DNA from: Streptomyces xantholiticus
GTDB taxonomy: Bacteria; Actinomycetota; Actinomycetes; Streptomycetales; Streptomycetaceae
Length of the DNA stretch: 64,000 nt
NCBI RefSeq assembly: GCF_014651015.1
Contig: NZ_BMWB01000017.1
Location: 62,001 to 126,000, forward strand
Direction of reading: 5' to 3'
Shown here: piece by piece, positions 44,901 through 52,991 of the stretch
How the letters are laid out: each line of letters starts with the position of its first letter
Numbering within the stretch: position 1 is the stretch's first letter
The notes under the pieces: generated by a model
Seen by the model: the letters and a program-made list of their open reading frames with translations, nothing else
Databases searched by the model: none
Told to the model about the DNA's origin: nothing
Translations under genes and position numbers: made by a program

Positions 44901-45462
44901 CGTCGCAGCCGCGGATCTGCCCGCCGCCCATCTCCCGCAGGTCGCCCTGCGAGGCGCTGATCGCGCCGATCGCCTCGCGCAGCTGGCGCAGCACCGGCTC
45001 GAGCCCGCTGCGCAGCGTCGCGAAGAGCGCCGCCCTGCCCACCGTCGGCAGCTGCCCGGCCCCGGTGTGCAGGGGGGCGACCCTCGGCTGCCGCTCCTGC
45101 GGGGGCAGCCAGTCGTGGGTCTCTTCGTGGAGTGCGACCCGCAGCATCCGGGCCACCTCGGGCGAGCTGTCGTAGTCGGTGGGGAGCAGGTCGTGGATGA
45201 TCCGCGAGGTCCGTGCGTGGGCGGCGGTCTCGCCCGCTTTGAGATGGGCGGGCTGCAGCCGGTCCAGTTCGGACTCGCTGAAGTCCGCGTAGACGAACTG
45301 CAGGCAGTCCGGCAGCTGGAAGGGCAGCCGACGGCCGTCGGTGACCAGCTTGTTGCCGTCGGGACCGCACAGCTCCCGGCGCAGTCCGCGCTCCAGGTCC
45401 GCGCCGATCCGGGCGCCCGTGCCGCCCAGACCGACGTAGAGCATGGGCTGGTAGATCTTCAT
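41938..45462 (-). CDS. Giant FtsZ/tubulin-like protein
   Basis: 1174-residue protein of the bacterial tubulin-like family. The N-terminus MLYVGLGGTGARIGADLERG is the first nucleotide-binding loop. The tubulin/FtsZ signature is VAGGTGAGIFYDFIHLIGHE (residues 194-213), followed by the expected VKGVKIYPLVVMPSAFPPE strand. The central ~600 residues are helical with many charged segments and contain no second recognised domain. The last ~90 residues are Arg/Asp/Pro-rich, with a 24-residue repeat. GTP-dependent filament formation is plausible from the signature but unproven for this branch. It starts 51 bases after the VWA gene, the widest internal gap of the downstream block, and overlaps the next gene. 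Confidence 0.82.
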   Translation of the reverse strand: MKIYQPMLYVGLGGTGARIGADLERGLRRELCGPDGNKLVTDGRRLPFQLPDCLQFVYADFSESELDRLQPAHLKAGETAAHARTSRIIHDLLPTDYDSSPEVARMLRVALHEETHDWLPPQERQPRVAPLHTGAGQLPTVGRAALFATLRSGLEPVLRQLREAIGAISASQGDLREMGGGQIRGCDVFVAFSVAGGTGAGIFYDFIHLIGHEFRRSKVKGVKIYPLVVMPSAFPPEAGGGREAELNSSRALVDLSRLVDDQNVPSARSDFGDVEEHGSLGVRYPGEGMVALRPSTVQTAFLFSRTAGIEPEDLRRSITAMVMSLIGTELGDDNGQGRTEGDYQSFAASFVNKSVERSKPSRSGIGHRSMSTSLAASLTVPVDDLAEIVAGRLLAQAVRAMDEEARKPADEGTERVRDMFDRSAIGRLWTREAPVVTPPDPLPKGTKAIMQALRNRLGDMDDALGRLQRELDAEIPRLVEEFRPGPGARELLGAVDPFKLERLLTGLPGHPQRVAEAGFVGMLDNRRNDPEREEGVDVHPPQIPLIKRAVGGLVPARWGDPDVQNALDDQNAWYEWRARQKWHRGWKDQESRWRPPLLRTTKEIGELVKALRGHEEDERKFFAERRKELYRKDRKGVLYLLPPQNTLAAFYDDVIRRLYQHEDLPENPGAARLVAKLIRPDDWMRALESVRRSPQAAVKEIKQVIERRVKGLFVESSVLGDRPLLPSLGVLLQAAAGDEDAAAKVDARWLEQFRSQLVGLLPVGFEPDGSGPLKVLIVHPQSEAGSGAAAFLRRELRLPYGTVPEFRAVDTESITVVLFRSGMSLTDVSEVRHVLRLWAEARDAAGVDDFLHWRQRLGYRDDWLASTEEDRRRILHRILCAVWNGLVDVKGSPDSPEQIRIRLQEGGAATMTLRLEAFDDNVSSWAGLLRAYEEWALLDEGRIVEEVCERLMSAQPNGLAQTPEAPSPLFRRLVHEVAPRQLALIKELTGQFGAEDEEWLVPLRDFWEQTFPGALDLRFPGATRPTRPNLRALDQRHAQGGARSREGGPVPPPRQEHDPGARREREYARAQAEEPGRDRRDPYDHEPSPGRDRDSYDQAPPPRRDSYDHEPSPGRDRDSYDQAPPPRRDSHGHGTEPGRDRDESSDHAEPPRSTDPWDEGDWGQQGQDQDGDRW
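42073..42225 (-). repeat. 72-base tandem repeat in the tubulin-like C-terminal tail
   Basis: CGAGTCACGACGGGGCGG recurs exactly 72 bases apart (42073 and 42145), each unit encoding 24 residues (SYDQAPPPRRDSYDHEPSPG pattern). About two units plus a partial one are present, all in frame, in the disordered tail. Confidence 0.85.
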
Positions 45463-45513
45463 GTCGTCTCCCCTTGCGCCGTCGTCGACGGCCGCTCATG
45501 GCCGAGAGGTGGT

Positions 45514-47955
45514 TCAGAAGTTGGGGTCGGGACGCCGGGTGGTGCCGCGCTGTCCCGGCGCGGCGGCGGAGGCGTCGCCGCGGGACCGTCCGCCGCGCGG
45601 GCCGCTCCCGTTCGAGGAGCCCGTGGGGCTGCCGCCGCGGGGGCTCGGCATGCGCCATCGGCCGCCCCGGCCGCCGCCGTCGCCCGGGCCGCCGCCTCGA
45701 CCGCCTCGGCCTCCTCCTCGGCCCCCTCTGCCGTCGCGGCCGGCTCTGCCGTCGCGGCCGGCTCCGGAGGTGCTGCTGCCGTCGCCGACGACGAGATCGA
45801 GTCCGTCGCCGAGACCGGCGGGTTCACCCTGCCCGAGGGGCCGTTCCCGTCCGCTCGGGGGCTTGAGCAGGAGTTGTCCGGCGGAAGTGCGCCGCAGGCG
45901 GTACGCCGGGGAACCGCCGCGCCGCAGTGCGGGTGCGCCGCCGCCGGAGCGGTCGACACTGAAGAGGAACTCCCCACCGGGGCTCTGGCCGGGCCTGATG
46001 GTCAGCGTGCCCGACGACCGCTGACCCTCGGCCCGCAGTTCGAGCCTGGTGCCCGCGAGGTCCCGTCGTCCGGCCCGCGCCTTCAGGCGTACGACGGCCA
46101 CGGCGGCCAGCCCGAGCAGCACCACCGCCGCCGCGGTGAACGCCCACCACCACTCGTCCCACAGGGTCGGCTTCGCGGTGACCCGCACTCCGAGGAAGGC
46201 GTTGTCCAGCACTCGGCCCCGGTCGCCGAGGTCCGTCACCGTGATCCGCCCCGACAGCTCCCCCAGCGGCACGTCGGGGCCGAGGGCGACCGTGAACCGG
46301 GTGGAGCTGCCGCCGGGCGCGGCGTTCACCGTGGCGGGGGTGATGCGCAGGCCGGATCCGGGCGGCTGGTCGGCGAGGGCGAGACGCAGGGTGTGCGGGC
46401 CCGAGTCGTTGTTGGTGACGTCCAGGGTGCCCGTGAACGTACCGCCGGGATGGAGCTCGCCGCGGTCGACGGTCAGCCCGGCGGTGATCACCGGCGTGCC
46501 CTCGGACACCCGCGCGTGCAGCGGCCTGCGGTCGCTGGTGACGCCGGGTGCGGCCATCTCCGTGGTGAGCTGCAGCTCGCCGGAGGCGGTGGCGGGCACC
46601 GTGAACCGGCCGGTGTAGCGCACGTCGTTCGCCCGTGCGTCCGGCCTGCTGCCGTTGTCGGCCAGCGGCACCACGACCGGGTCGAACCCGGCGCCCGACA
46701 TCCGCGCCGAGACCCGTACGCCCTTCAGCTGCTCGGGGTCGGTGATCACCACGCCGCGGCGGGTCTGCATGCGCACCTCTACGACCGCCTCCTCGCCGGG
46801 GCGCGGGGAGGCCGGGCTGAGGGTGACCGCGGAGCGCAGCCTGCCCTGCCAGATGGCGCGCACCGACACCTCGCGGTCGCGGTGGCCCTCCGGCGCCTCG
46901 ATGCGGACGCGCCACTTGCCCGGCAGCGGGTTCTTCACCCGCAGCGCCTCCACGGGGCCGTCCTGTCCGCTGGTCTCGAAGGAGGAACCGGCGAAGTCAC
47001 CCTGGGTGGGCACCCGTCGGCCGTCGGGGTCGTAATAGGTGACGGAGACCTTGGGGTCGTGCTTACCGACGGTGATGGAGCCGTCGGTGGCGATCGGCGG
47101 GATCGTGACATACAGATCGGCGGGCGGTTTGCCGACCGTGCCGTGGGCCAGGCCGGCGCAGCGGGCAGCGGCAAAGGTCTCCTGAAGCGCCTTGTCGATC
47201 TTCGCCGAGCTGTCGACCACACGCATCTTCGGAGCCGAGTCGGGCAGGCCGGGGCAGCCGTTGCGGTATCCGCCCTCGGCCATCCTGGTCAGCGCGGCCC
47301 GGTCGATCCTGCCCCCGAAGCCGAGCGGCCAGATCTGCACGGACTCCTTCCGTGCCCGGGCCAGTTCGTCCGCCAGCCGCTTGGCCCCGTTGGCCTGGCG
47401 GCTCGCCTCGTCGGTGCCGTACTCCGGGCTGTCGGAGACGTCGAGCCGGCCGTCGGTGAGCAGGAAGACGACCTTGGGGATGCTCTTGTCGCCCTTCTCC
47501 GCCAGCCGGTCGACGGCCTGTCGCACGGCCGCGGGGAAGTCCGTTCCCGGGCCCATCTCCTGGTCGTCCCGGTCGGCCAGCTGCTGGACGCAGTCGCTCA
47601 GCCGCTGCCGTCCAGCGGTGTCGGCCGTCGTCAACGAGCAGACCTCGCGGACGGGTGACTGGCCCGGCTTCTCCGAACTGCCGAAGCCGATGACAGCGGC
47701 GCGGGACTGTGCGGAGATCTCGCCCTGCGTGATCAGCGAGGCGGCTTCCACCTCACGTGCCAGGTCGTCGTCGGACAGGCTGTCCGACTGATCCACCACG
47801 ACGGCGAAGTCGATCGGGTCGGGGCCTTCGGCCGCCGGTGCGGCCGTCGCAGGCAGGTGGCCCCTCGGCCCGGCGGCCGCCCCCGGTGCCGCGGCGGACA
47901 GCGTCAGGAGTACGCAGGCCAGCAGCGTCGCACTCGTCTTGCGGATCAGTCTCAT
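45514..47955 (-). CDS. Secreted, membrane-anchored VWA-domain protein
   Basis: 813-residue protein. A signal peptide (KTSATLLACVLLTLSAAAPG) is followed by a von Willebrand A domain with an intact metal site: DQSDS at 55-59, GPGTDFP and VVFLLTDGRLD. Two or three beta-sandwich domains follow (VRVSARMSGAGFDPVVVPLA; FTGTLDVTNNDSGPHTLRLA). A transmembrane helix lies near residue 600 (WWWAFTAAAVVLLGLAAVAV), then an FHA/CARDB-like cytosolic strand region and a Gly/Arg-rich tail. The adhesive part therefore sits outside the cell with a basic cytosolic tail. The ATG follows the membrane-effector gene by six bases. Ligand recognition at the envelope is inferred. Confidence 0.85.
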   Translation of the reverse strand: MRLIRKTSATLLACVLLTLSAAAPGAAAGPRGHLPATAAPAAEGPDPIDFAVVVDQSDSLSDDDLAREVEAASLITQGEISAQSRAAVIGFGSSEKPGQSPVREVCSLTTADTAGRQRLSDCVQQLADRDDQEMGPGTDFPAAVRQAVDRLAEKGDKSIPKVVFLLTDGRLDVSDSPEYGTDEASRQANGAKRLADELARARKESVQIWPLGFGGRIDRAALTRMAEGGYRNGCPGLPDSAPKMRVVDSSAKIDKALQETFAAARCAGLAHGTVGKPPADLYVTIPPIATDGSITVGKHDPKVSVTYYDPDGRRVPTQGDFAGSSFETSGQDGPVEALRVKNPLPGKWRVRIEAPEGHRDREVSVRAIWQGRLRSAVTLSPASPRPGEEAVVEVRMQTRRGVVITDPEQLKGVRVSARMSGAGFDPVVVPLADNGSRPDARANDVRYTGRFTVPATASGELQLTTEMAAPGVTSDRRPLHARVSEGTPVITAGLTVDRGELHPGGTFTGTLDVTNNDSGPHTLRLALADQPPGSGLRITPATVNAAPGGSSTRFTVALGPDVPLGELSGRITVTDLGDRGRVLDNAFLGVRVTAKPTLWDEWWWAFTAAAVVLLGLAAVAVVRLKARAGRRDLAGTRLELRAEGQRSSGTLTIRPGQSPGGEFLFSVDRSGGGAPALRRGGSPAYRLRRTSAGQLLLKPPSGRERPLGQGEPAGLGDGLDLVVGDGSSTSGAGRDGRAGRDGRGGRGGGRGGRGGGPGDGGGRGGRWRMPSPRGGSPTGSSNGSGPRGGRSRGDASAAAPGQRGTTRRPDPNF

Positions 47956-47961
47956 CGTCTC

Positions 47962-48585
47962 TCACCACAACTCGCCGAAGAGGACCAGCAGCGCGCCGAG
48001 GGTCAGCGAACAGACCCCCATACGCAGCCACCGGTATTTGGCGGCCAGGACCGCCCCGTGCACCTGTGCCTGGCCGACCAGCCAGCGCACGACGTCCTCG
48101 CCCGACTCACGGAGCCGGGCGAGGAGTTCGTCGGCCGGTGTGCCGACCGAAAGATCCCGCAGGAAGGTGGTGTCCGCGCCGGTCCGTGTGCGCGGCAGTA
48201 TCACGCCGACGAGCATCAGCACGCCGGCCGCGCACAGCAGCAGCCCGGCGGTCACGACGGCTGCCGCCGGCCCGGCGGCCGGCAGCGGGAGTTCGTTGCG
48301 CGAGAACGCGACGGCCAGCGCGGCGACGGCCCCGGAGAGCAGGATCGCCGCCTTGGCGTCGGCCCGGCCGATGTCCTCGCGCACGGAGTTGAGCACCCGC
48401 TCCGCGACGAACCGCACGTCGGACCCGGCGCCGGGGCCGGACGGCCCGGGGTCGGGGCCGGGTGGTGCACCGGCACGGGCAGGCGGCGCGCCGGGACGGG
48501 GGCCGGGCGCCGTACCGGGGTGGGAGCCGGGGCGGGGCGCCGTACCGGGGTCGGAGCCGGGGCCGGGCCCCGTGCCCGCGCTCAT
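47962..48585 (-). CDS. Pycsar-effector-like (PycTM) membrane protein
   Basis: 207-residue protein. The first ~55 residues are a Pro/Gly repeat-like spacer. Then comes DVRFVAERVLNSVREDIGRADAKAAILLSGAVAALAVAF, a basic helix and first membrane helix, then a second (AAAVVTAGLLLCAAGVLMLVG) and a final C-terminal hydrophobic helix (RMGVCSLTLGALLVLFGELW). The ..R.D.KA..LL.. segment plus this topology is the pattern of the Pycsar-type two-transmembrane effector family, whose members respond to cyclic nucleotides by disrupting the inner membrane. Its ATG overlaps the SPFH gene stop (ATGA). An effector role here is inferred and fits the cyclase encoded three genes upstream. Confidence 0.72.
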   Translation of the reverse strand: MSAGTGPGPGSDPGTAPRPGSHPGTAPGPRPGAPPARAGAPPGPDPGPSGPGAGSDVRFVAERVLNSVREDIGRADAKAAILLSGAVAALAVAFSRNELPLPAAGPAAAVVTAGLLLCAAGVLMLVGVILPRTRTGADTTFLRDLSVGTPADELLARLRESGEDVVRWLVGQAQVHGAVLAAKYRWLRMGVCSLTLGALLVLFGELW

Positions 48586-49802
48586 TCGTCGCCCCAGTCG
48601 TCGAAGTCCGCACTGGGGCGGGCGCCTTGTGCTCCGGCCGTCCGCTGCCCGTCCCGGTCGCGTTCCGCGGACGACTGCACCCGGGTGGGCTCGTAGACGT
48701 GCCCGTCGTCGTCGGGGCCGTCCGGGGCCGGGGCGCCGGCGTCCTGCGGCTCCTCGTCCCAGAAAGGCCGCCGGGGCTCCGGAGTGTCGGCCACGCGTGA
48801 GGACAGGGCGGGCCTGCCCCGCTCTGAGGAGGTCAGCACCCGGTCGGTGACCCCGCCGATCACCTGACTGTTGCTGTCCCGCAGATACCGCAGCACCTCG
48901 TACATCTGCTCGCCGACGTCGTGCCGCTCCAGCATCCCGGCGTCGAGCAATCGGTTGAACATGTTCAGGTAGTCGGCCTGTCCCTCCCGCTTCTCCTGCC
49001 GGATCGCCTGGCGGATCTCCCACACCTTGTCGGGGTTGCTCGCCATCATGTGGATGATCTCGGCCTCCTCGCCCCGCCGCAGGACCTGCTCCAGCTCGGC
49101 GGCCCGCGACGCGACCCGCTCCCTTTCGTACCTGTCCCTGCGCCGCTCCGCCTCGGCCTCCGCCGCGTCCTTCCGCATCTCGAACGTGACGTTCTCGACC
49201 TCGACCACCCGGTCCCTGACCTGCTCGCTGAGGTCGATGAAGACGTGCACCCGAGTGCTCAGTCCGAGATCGCCGCCCAGATCCATCCGGCCGGCCCGCA
49301 GTTCGGCCTGCACGGCCTCGTCGGCACGCTGCGCCTCGGTCAGCCGGAACCTCCGCGACACCTGGCGCAGCGCGTACAGCAGGTCGCCGTGGAGCATCTC
49401 GCGAACGTCCCAGACGGCCTTCTCGACCACCAGATGCGGGTCCTCGACCTCCCACGTCACTTCCGCCCGCGCCTGGAAGGACTGCGCGTCACCCGCGGCG
49501 GGCAGGGCCAGTTCGAACGTGGTCACATGGCGCCCGAGGATCACCTCGAAGACGCTGAACGGCTGCCCGAACCAGGGCTTGTTGTAGTCCTCCCGGCGGC
49601 TCGGCCACAGCACGCTGTGACCGCCGTTGGAGTAGAGGCACACCGCCGCCACCTGGCCGCTGCGCCGCTGGTACGGAAGCGTGCACTCATGCAGCAGCGG
49701 GCCCTTGCGCGGCCCGTCGGGACTCTGTCCGTCGGGGCTCTGCGGCACCCGGGGCCGGTCCTCCTGCCGCCCGGGAAGATCTCCGGCGCCTGACGGGGTC
49801 AT
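48582..49802 (-). CDS. SPFH/band-7-like protein
   Basis: 406-residue cytosolic protein without a membrane helix. Residues about 40-230 look like an SPFH/prohibitin-type domain: a beta-rich start (GHSVLWPSRREDYNKPWFGQ), VTTFELALPAAGDAQSFQAR, VTWEVEDPHLVVEKAVWDVR and STRVHVFIDLSEQVRDRVVE. A charged coiled coil follows (EMRKDAAEAEAERRRDRYER to EAEIIHMMASNPDKV), then a helical segment and an acidic, Pro-rich tail. SPFH proteins scaffold membrane microdomains. The start shares a base with the preceding stop (TGATG), showing tight coupling. Recruitment of the membrane components is inferred. Confidence 0.7.
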   Translation of the reverse strand: MTPSGAGDLPGRQEDRPRVPQSPDGQSPDGPRKGPLLHECTLPYQRRSGQVAAVCLYSNGGHSVLWPSRREDYNKPWFGQPFSVFEVILGRHVTTFELALPAAGDAQSFQARAEVTWEVEDPHLVVEKAVWDVREMLHGDLLYALRQVSRRFRLTEAQRADEAVQAELRAGRMDLGGDLGLSTRVHVFIDLSEQVRDRVVEVENVTFEMRKDAAEAEAERRRDRYERERVASRAAELEQVLRRGEEAEIIHMMASNPDKVWEIRQAIRQEKREGQADYLNMFNRLLDAGMLERHDVGEQMYEVLRYLRDSNSQVIGGVTDRVLTSSERGRPALSSRVADTPEPRRPFWDEEPQDAGAPAPDGPDDDGHVYEPTRVQSSAERDRDGQRTAGAQGARPSADFDDWGDE

Positions 49803-52117
49803 CACATCGCTCCTTCCGCCACCGCGTCCCACATCAGACGGGCGGCGTCCTTGTCCAGGGGGTCGTCCTCGTCCTTGACCAGCCGGGCCAGCAGGTGCCG
49901 CACCCGGTCGCGGTCCCTGCGCTCCTCGGTGATCAGCGGGAGGAAGCCGCACACCAGGTCCAGTTGGGTGGGGTCGTCGGCGCACTGGCGCAGTACGCGC
50001 CCGAAGGCGTCGAGCGCCACCTCGCCCGACCTGGCGGTTTCGAGGGTGAGGCGCACCAGGTCGGCGAGCCTGCGCACCAGCGGGCGGTGGGTCGCGAGCA
50101 GCGCCACCAAGAGCGGACGCCTGGCGTGCGCCTCGAGTTCGTCGGTCTCCTGGAGGCCCCACAGATAGGTGGTGCGTGTGGTGAGCGTGCCGAGCATGCT
50201 CAGCAGCACCAGGTCGGCCAGCTCCCGCCGTCCGCCGCGCAGCCAGTCGCCGAGGCGGGCCACGACCGTCGCCGGTTCCGCCCCGGCCAGCAGGCGGGTC
50301 ACACTGAACGCCGCATTGGACAGTGCCGTCACATCACCGGAGCGGACGGCCTTGGCCAGCGCGTCGAGCGAGGCCCGGACGGAGCCGGCCGCCATGCCGT
50401 AGCCGTGGGTCAGCAGGGCCGTCGTCACCAGGGCGTCGTCGTCGGCCTGGGCCCACTCCTTCAGCAGTGCGCCGACCGCGGGCCGCACCGACGGATCCCG
50501 GGACGCCTCCGCGAGCGCGGTGGCGGCGGACATCTGCTGCACGGGACTGTCCAGCGCCGCCATCGGTCCGATCAGCTCGCCCGCCCCGTGGACCCAGTCC
50601 CACGAGCAGAGCACTCCGGCGGCGACGGAGGCACGCACCCACACCTGGGGTCGCGGGTCGTCGCACAGTGTGCGCAGCCAGCGCACGACCGGTCCGCGGA
50701 CGTTGTGGTAGCCGTGCCACACCTCGCGCAGCACGGCGGTGGCGAGGGCCTCGCCCTGGAAGCGGATGGCGCGTACGGGGATCTGGGCGTCGCCGAGGTC
50801 GAGCTCCGCGTCCTCGACCACCGACCGGGCCAGGGCCGGCCGTTCGTCGGCATGGGTGCCGAACAGCCTTCTCCCGACGGGCTGTTCGGGGTCCAGCGTG
50901 ACGGACATCTCCCAGGCGAGCTGTTCCGCGGCCTCCGCCGCCAGGGCGTAGGGCGAGCCGTTGAACACGGCCACGGCGATGCGGAAGGCGGCCGCGTTGA
51001 GCGCGGGCGAGGCCTCGGGGATAGTGCCGGGACGGTCGGCGCCCGCGAACCACGATCGTGCCTGGGCACATACGAAGGTGGCACAGCCGTCGAGGAGTTC
51101 GTCCTCGCCGAGCTCGCCGCGCCGGTGGCGGGCGAGCAGGTCCGCGAGACCGGCCGCCTCCCGGGGACGCAGTTCGTCGAGTCCGAGCGCGCCCTGGACG
51201 TCCTCGCGCCGGGCCATTTCGCGGCAGCTGTCGAGCGCCTCCTGCGGTTCGCCCCGCAGCAGGATGCGCAGATGCCGGTGGAGCACGTCCTCGGTCCTGG
51301 GCGGCCGGCAGTGCATGCCGTAACGGCCGCGCAGCAGTCGGTCGGCCAGGTCCCCGCTCTCGACGAGGACGACGCCGTAGGCCTTGGCGGCCAGCAGCAG
51401 CCTGCTGAAGCGGTCCAGATGCAGTTCGGTGAGCCGGCCCGGACCGCGGGCGGCCTCGCGGCCTTCGGCGCTCGCGCCGCGACCGACGTCGCGGTGCAGC
51501 TCGTCGGACGGGAGCTCCAGCAGGTGCCCGTGCTCCTCCTTGAGCATGTCGCCGGTGAAGGTGTGCACGGCCTGGCTCGGGTCCAGCCGGGTGACCTGGT
51601 GGTCGGTCAACTCGGAGAGCAGGGCGAGGGCGGTGGCCTGGCGACCGCTGCCGCGCTCGCCGCAAAGGACCAGCAGACCGCATTCGCGCAGCCGCGTCCG
51701 CATCCTGGCGTACCCGGGCGACTCGCAGTAGACACCGGCGAGCCGTCGCAGTTCCTCGGCGGGTACCGGCCCGTCGAGTACGGCGGGGCCGCCTCCGGCG
51801 CCGAACTGGTTGATGAAGTAGTTGCCGTGGAAGTACTGGCCGTCGTCTCCGAAGTTGACGACGCGTTCCGCCTGTCGGGGGGCGAAGGTCCGGCGCGCGG
51901 CGTGGGCCGTGCCGGCTCCGCCGGTGCCGCCGGCCGAACCGATCGGATTGCGGCCCGCCGTCGCGAAGGGGTTGGGTGCCTCCGGCGCGGGCTCCGCGCC
52001 CTCCGGTGCGCCGGTGCCGGCGGCGTCCGCATCCGCGGCGGGCTTGGGGCCGGGCGCGGGCGCGGGTTTCTCCTCCGCCGGGCCGTCGGCCGGCGGGGCC
52101 TGGTCCTGGTCGCTCAT
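49802..52117 (-). CDS. NTPase-like protein with altered P-loop and HEAT-like repeats
   Basis: 771-residue protein. A Pro/Ala-rich N-terminus is followed by an Asn/Gly-rich motif (VVNFGDDGQYFHGNYFINQF, about residues 83-102). Then comes a P-loop NTPase-like domain beginning LLVLCGERGSGRQATALALL, where the Walker A Lys is Arg, with a VVLVESGDLADRLL strand that may be Walker B. The C-terminal half is alpha-helical with repeated Val-Arg-Ala/Leu-Leu patterns (WVRASVAAGVLCSWDWVHGA; SAATALAEASRDPSVRPAVG; LVALLATHRPLVRRLADLV), like HEAT/armadillo scaffolds. This is the layout of STAND-type sensors, but ATP hydrolysis is doubtful. The gene overlaps the cyclase stop by ATGA. Confidence 0.68.
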   Translation of the reverse strand: MSDQDQAPPADGPAEEKPAPAPGPKPAADADAAGTGAPEGAEPAPEAPNPFATAGRNPIGSAGGTGGAGTAHAARRTFAPRQAERVVNFGDDGQYFHGNYFINQFGAGGGPAVLDGPVPAEELRRLAGVYCESPGYARMRTRLRECGLLVLCGERGSGRQATALALLSELTDHQVTRLDPSQAVHTFTGDMLKEEHGHLLELPSDELHRDVGRGASAEGREAARGPGRLTELHLDRFSRLLLAAKAYGVVLVESGDLADRLLRGRYGMHCRPPRTEDVLHRHLRILLRGEPQEALDSCREMARREDVQGALGLDELRPREAAGLADLLARHRRGELGEDELLDGCATFVCAQARSWFAGADRPGTIPEASPALNAAAFRIAVAVFNGSPYALAAEAAEQLAWEMSVTLDPEQPVGRRLFGTHADERPALARSVVEDAELDLGDAQIPVRAIRFQGEALATAVLREVWHGYHNVRGPVVRWLRTLCDDPRPQVWVRASVAAGVLCSWDWVHGAGELIGPMAALDSPVQQMSAATALAEASRDPSVRPAVGALLKEWAQADDDALVTTALLTHGYGMAAGSVRASLDALAKAVRSGDVTALSNAAFSVTRLLAGAEPATVVARLGDWLRGGRRELADLVLLSMLGTLTTRTTYLWGLQETDELEAHARRPLLVALLATHRPLVRRLADLVRLTLETARSGEVALDAFGRVLRQCADDPTQLDLVCGFLPLITEERRDRDRVRHLLARLVKDEDDPLDKDAARLMWDAVAEGAM

Positions 52118-52920
52118 GCCGCACCGTCCGTGTCGGGAGCGGCGGCTCCCCGGTCCTTTCGGATGCCGGTCACCTCGCCGTGGAACACGTTGTTCTCGAA
52201 CGACGCGACATCGCCCCGCGCGTTGATCTGCGTGCCGATGCGCGGCGGAGCAGAAGGCGGTGGGCCGTCCCCCCGTACCGGCCCACCGCCGGTCTTGGCA
52301 CCCGGTGCCACAGCAGCACCGGGCCGGTCGTCGGGCAGCGGGGGCGCGGGTAACCGCGGGATGTGGAACCAGGCCTGCTCGTCGGTCTCCTTGATCCGGA
52401 CCCGCGCGCTGCGGTACGTCTCCGGCTCCACGTAACGGCCGCCTTCCGCCACCACGTTGGTGTAGAGCCAGTCGGAGACGACCAGCAGCAGGTCGGAGCC
52501 GGGAGCCAGCTCCATCGTCCGCCTGGCGGTCGGGCTGTCGCACAGCCGGGCGGCCAGGTCCACGGCCCGGCCCACCAGTCCTCTGCCGTCGTCGAGCACC
52601 GGGCCCGCGTTCATCCCGATCCGTAACCGCATGCGGTGGGCGCTGCCCGCGTTGTGCTCGCGCAGGCTCTGGAACAGGGTGTCGATCCACGTGCCGACCA
52701 TCAGCGTCGGCGGTACGCCCGGGTCGAGCGCCGCGAGGATCCCGTCGCCGCGGTCCTCCTGGTGGATACGGTCCACCTCGACGCCGACGGCGGCGTACGC
52801 CTCGGCGAACGCCCCGTACATCGCGTCCCGCATGCGCCTCTTCGCCTCGAGGCCCATGGACCCGGAGCCGCAGACGTCCCCGAAGACCACCAGCCTGTTC
52901 ACGGCTGCCGCACTGCTCAC
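52114..52920 (-). CDS. Class III nucleotide-cyclase-like protein
   Basis: 268-residue protein with an adenylate/guanylate cyclase homology domain (residues 9-170). Both metal-binding Asp are present: Asp15 in VVFGDVCGSGS and Asp59 in EDRGDGILAAL. The later LRIGMNAGPVLDDGRGLVGRA segment matches, and the transition-state Arg is kept (Arg125), but the partner Asn is Asp121 (AVDLAARL instead of VNLAAR), so activity may be altered. The C-terminus ends with INARGDVASFENNVFHGEVT, an Asn/Gly motif similar to one in the next gene's product. GTG 52920 follows AGGGGG. It is 71 bases after the Crp-type gene. A second-messenger role for the cassette is inferred. Confidence 0.78.
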   Translation of the reverse strand: MSSAAAVNRLVVFGDVCGSGSMGLEAKRRMRDAMYGAFAEAYAAVGVEVDRIHQEDRGDGILAALDPGVPPTLMVGTWIDTLFQSLREHNAGSAHRMRLRIGMNAGPVLDDGRGLVGRAVDLAARLCDSPTARRTMELAPGSDLLLVVSDWLYTNVVAEGGRYVEPETYRSARVRIKETDEQAWFHIPRLPAPPLPDDRPGAAVAPGAKTGGGPVRGDGPPPSAPPRIGTQINARGDVASFENNVFHGEVTGIRKDRGAAAPDTDGAA

Positions 52921-52991
52921 TGGGACCCCCTGGTTGCTGTCGTCTGACGGAAGCAAGACTGGATGCGTTCTGCGGCGGGCGATGTAGCCGT

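Noticed and set aside
44632..47658. 1008-codon open frame on the plus strand
   Set aside because: It runs antisense across the VWA gene and the start of the tubulin-like gene and has no recognisable domain; both minus-strand genes have clear homology.
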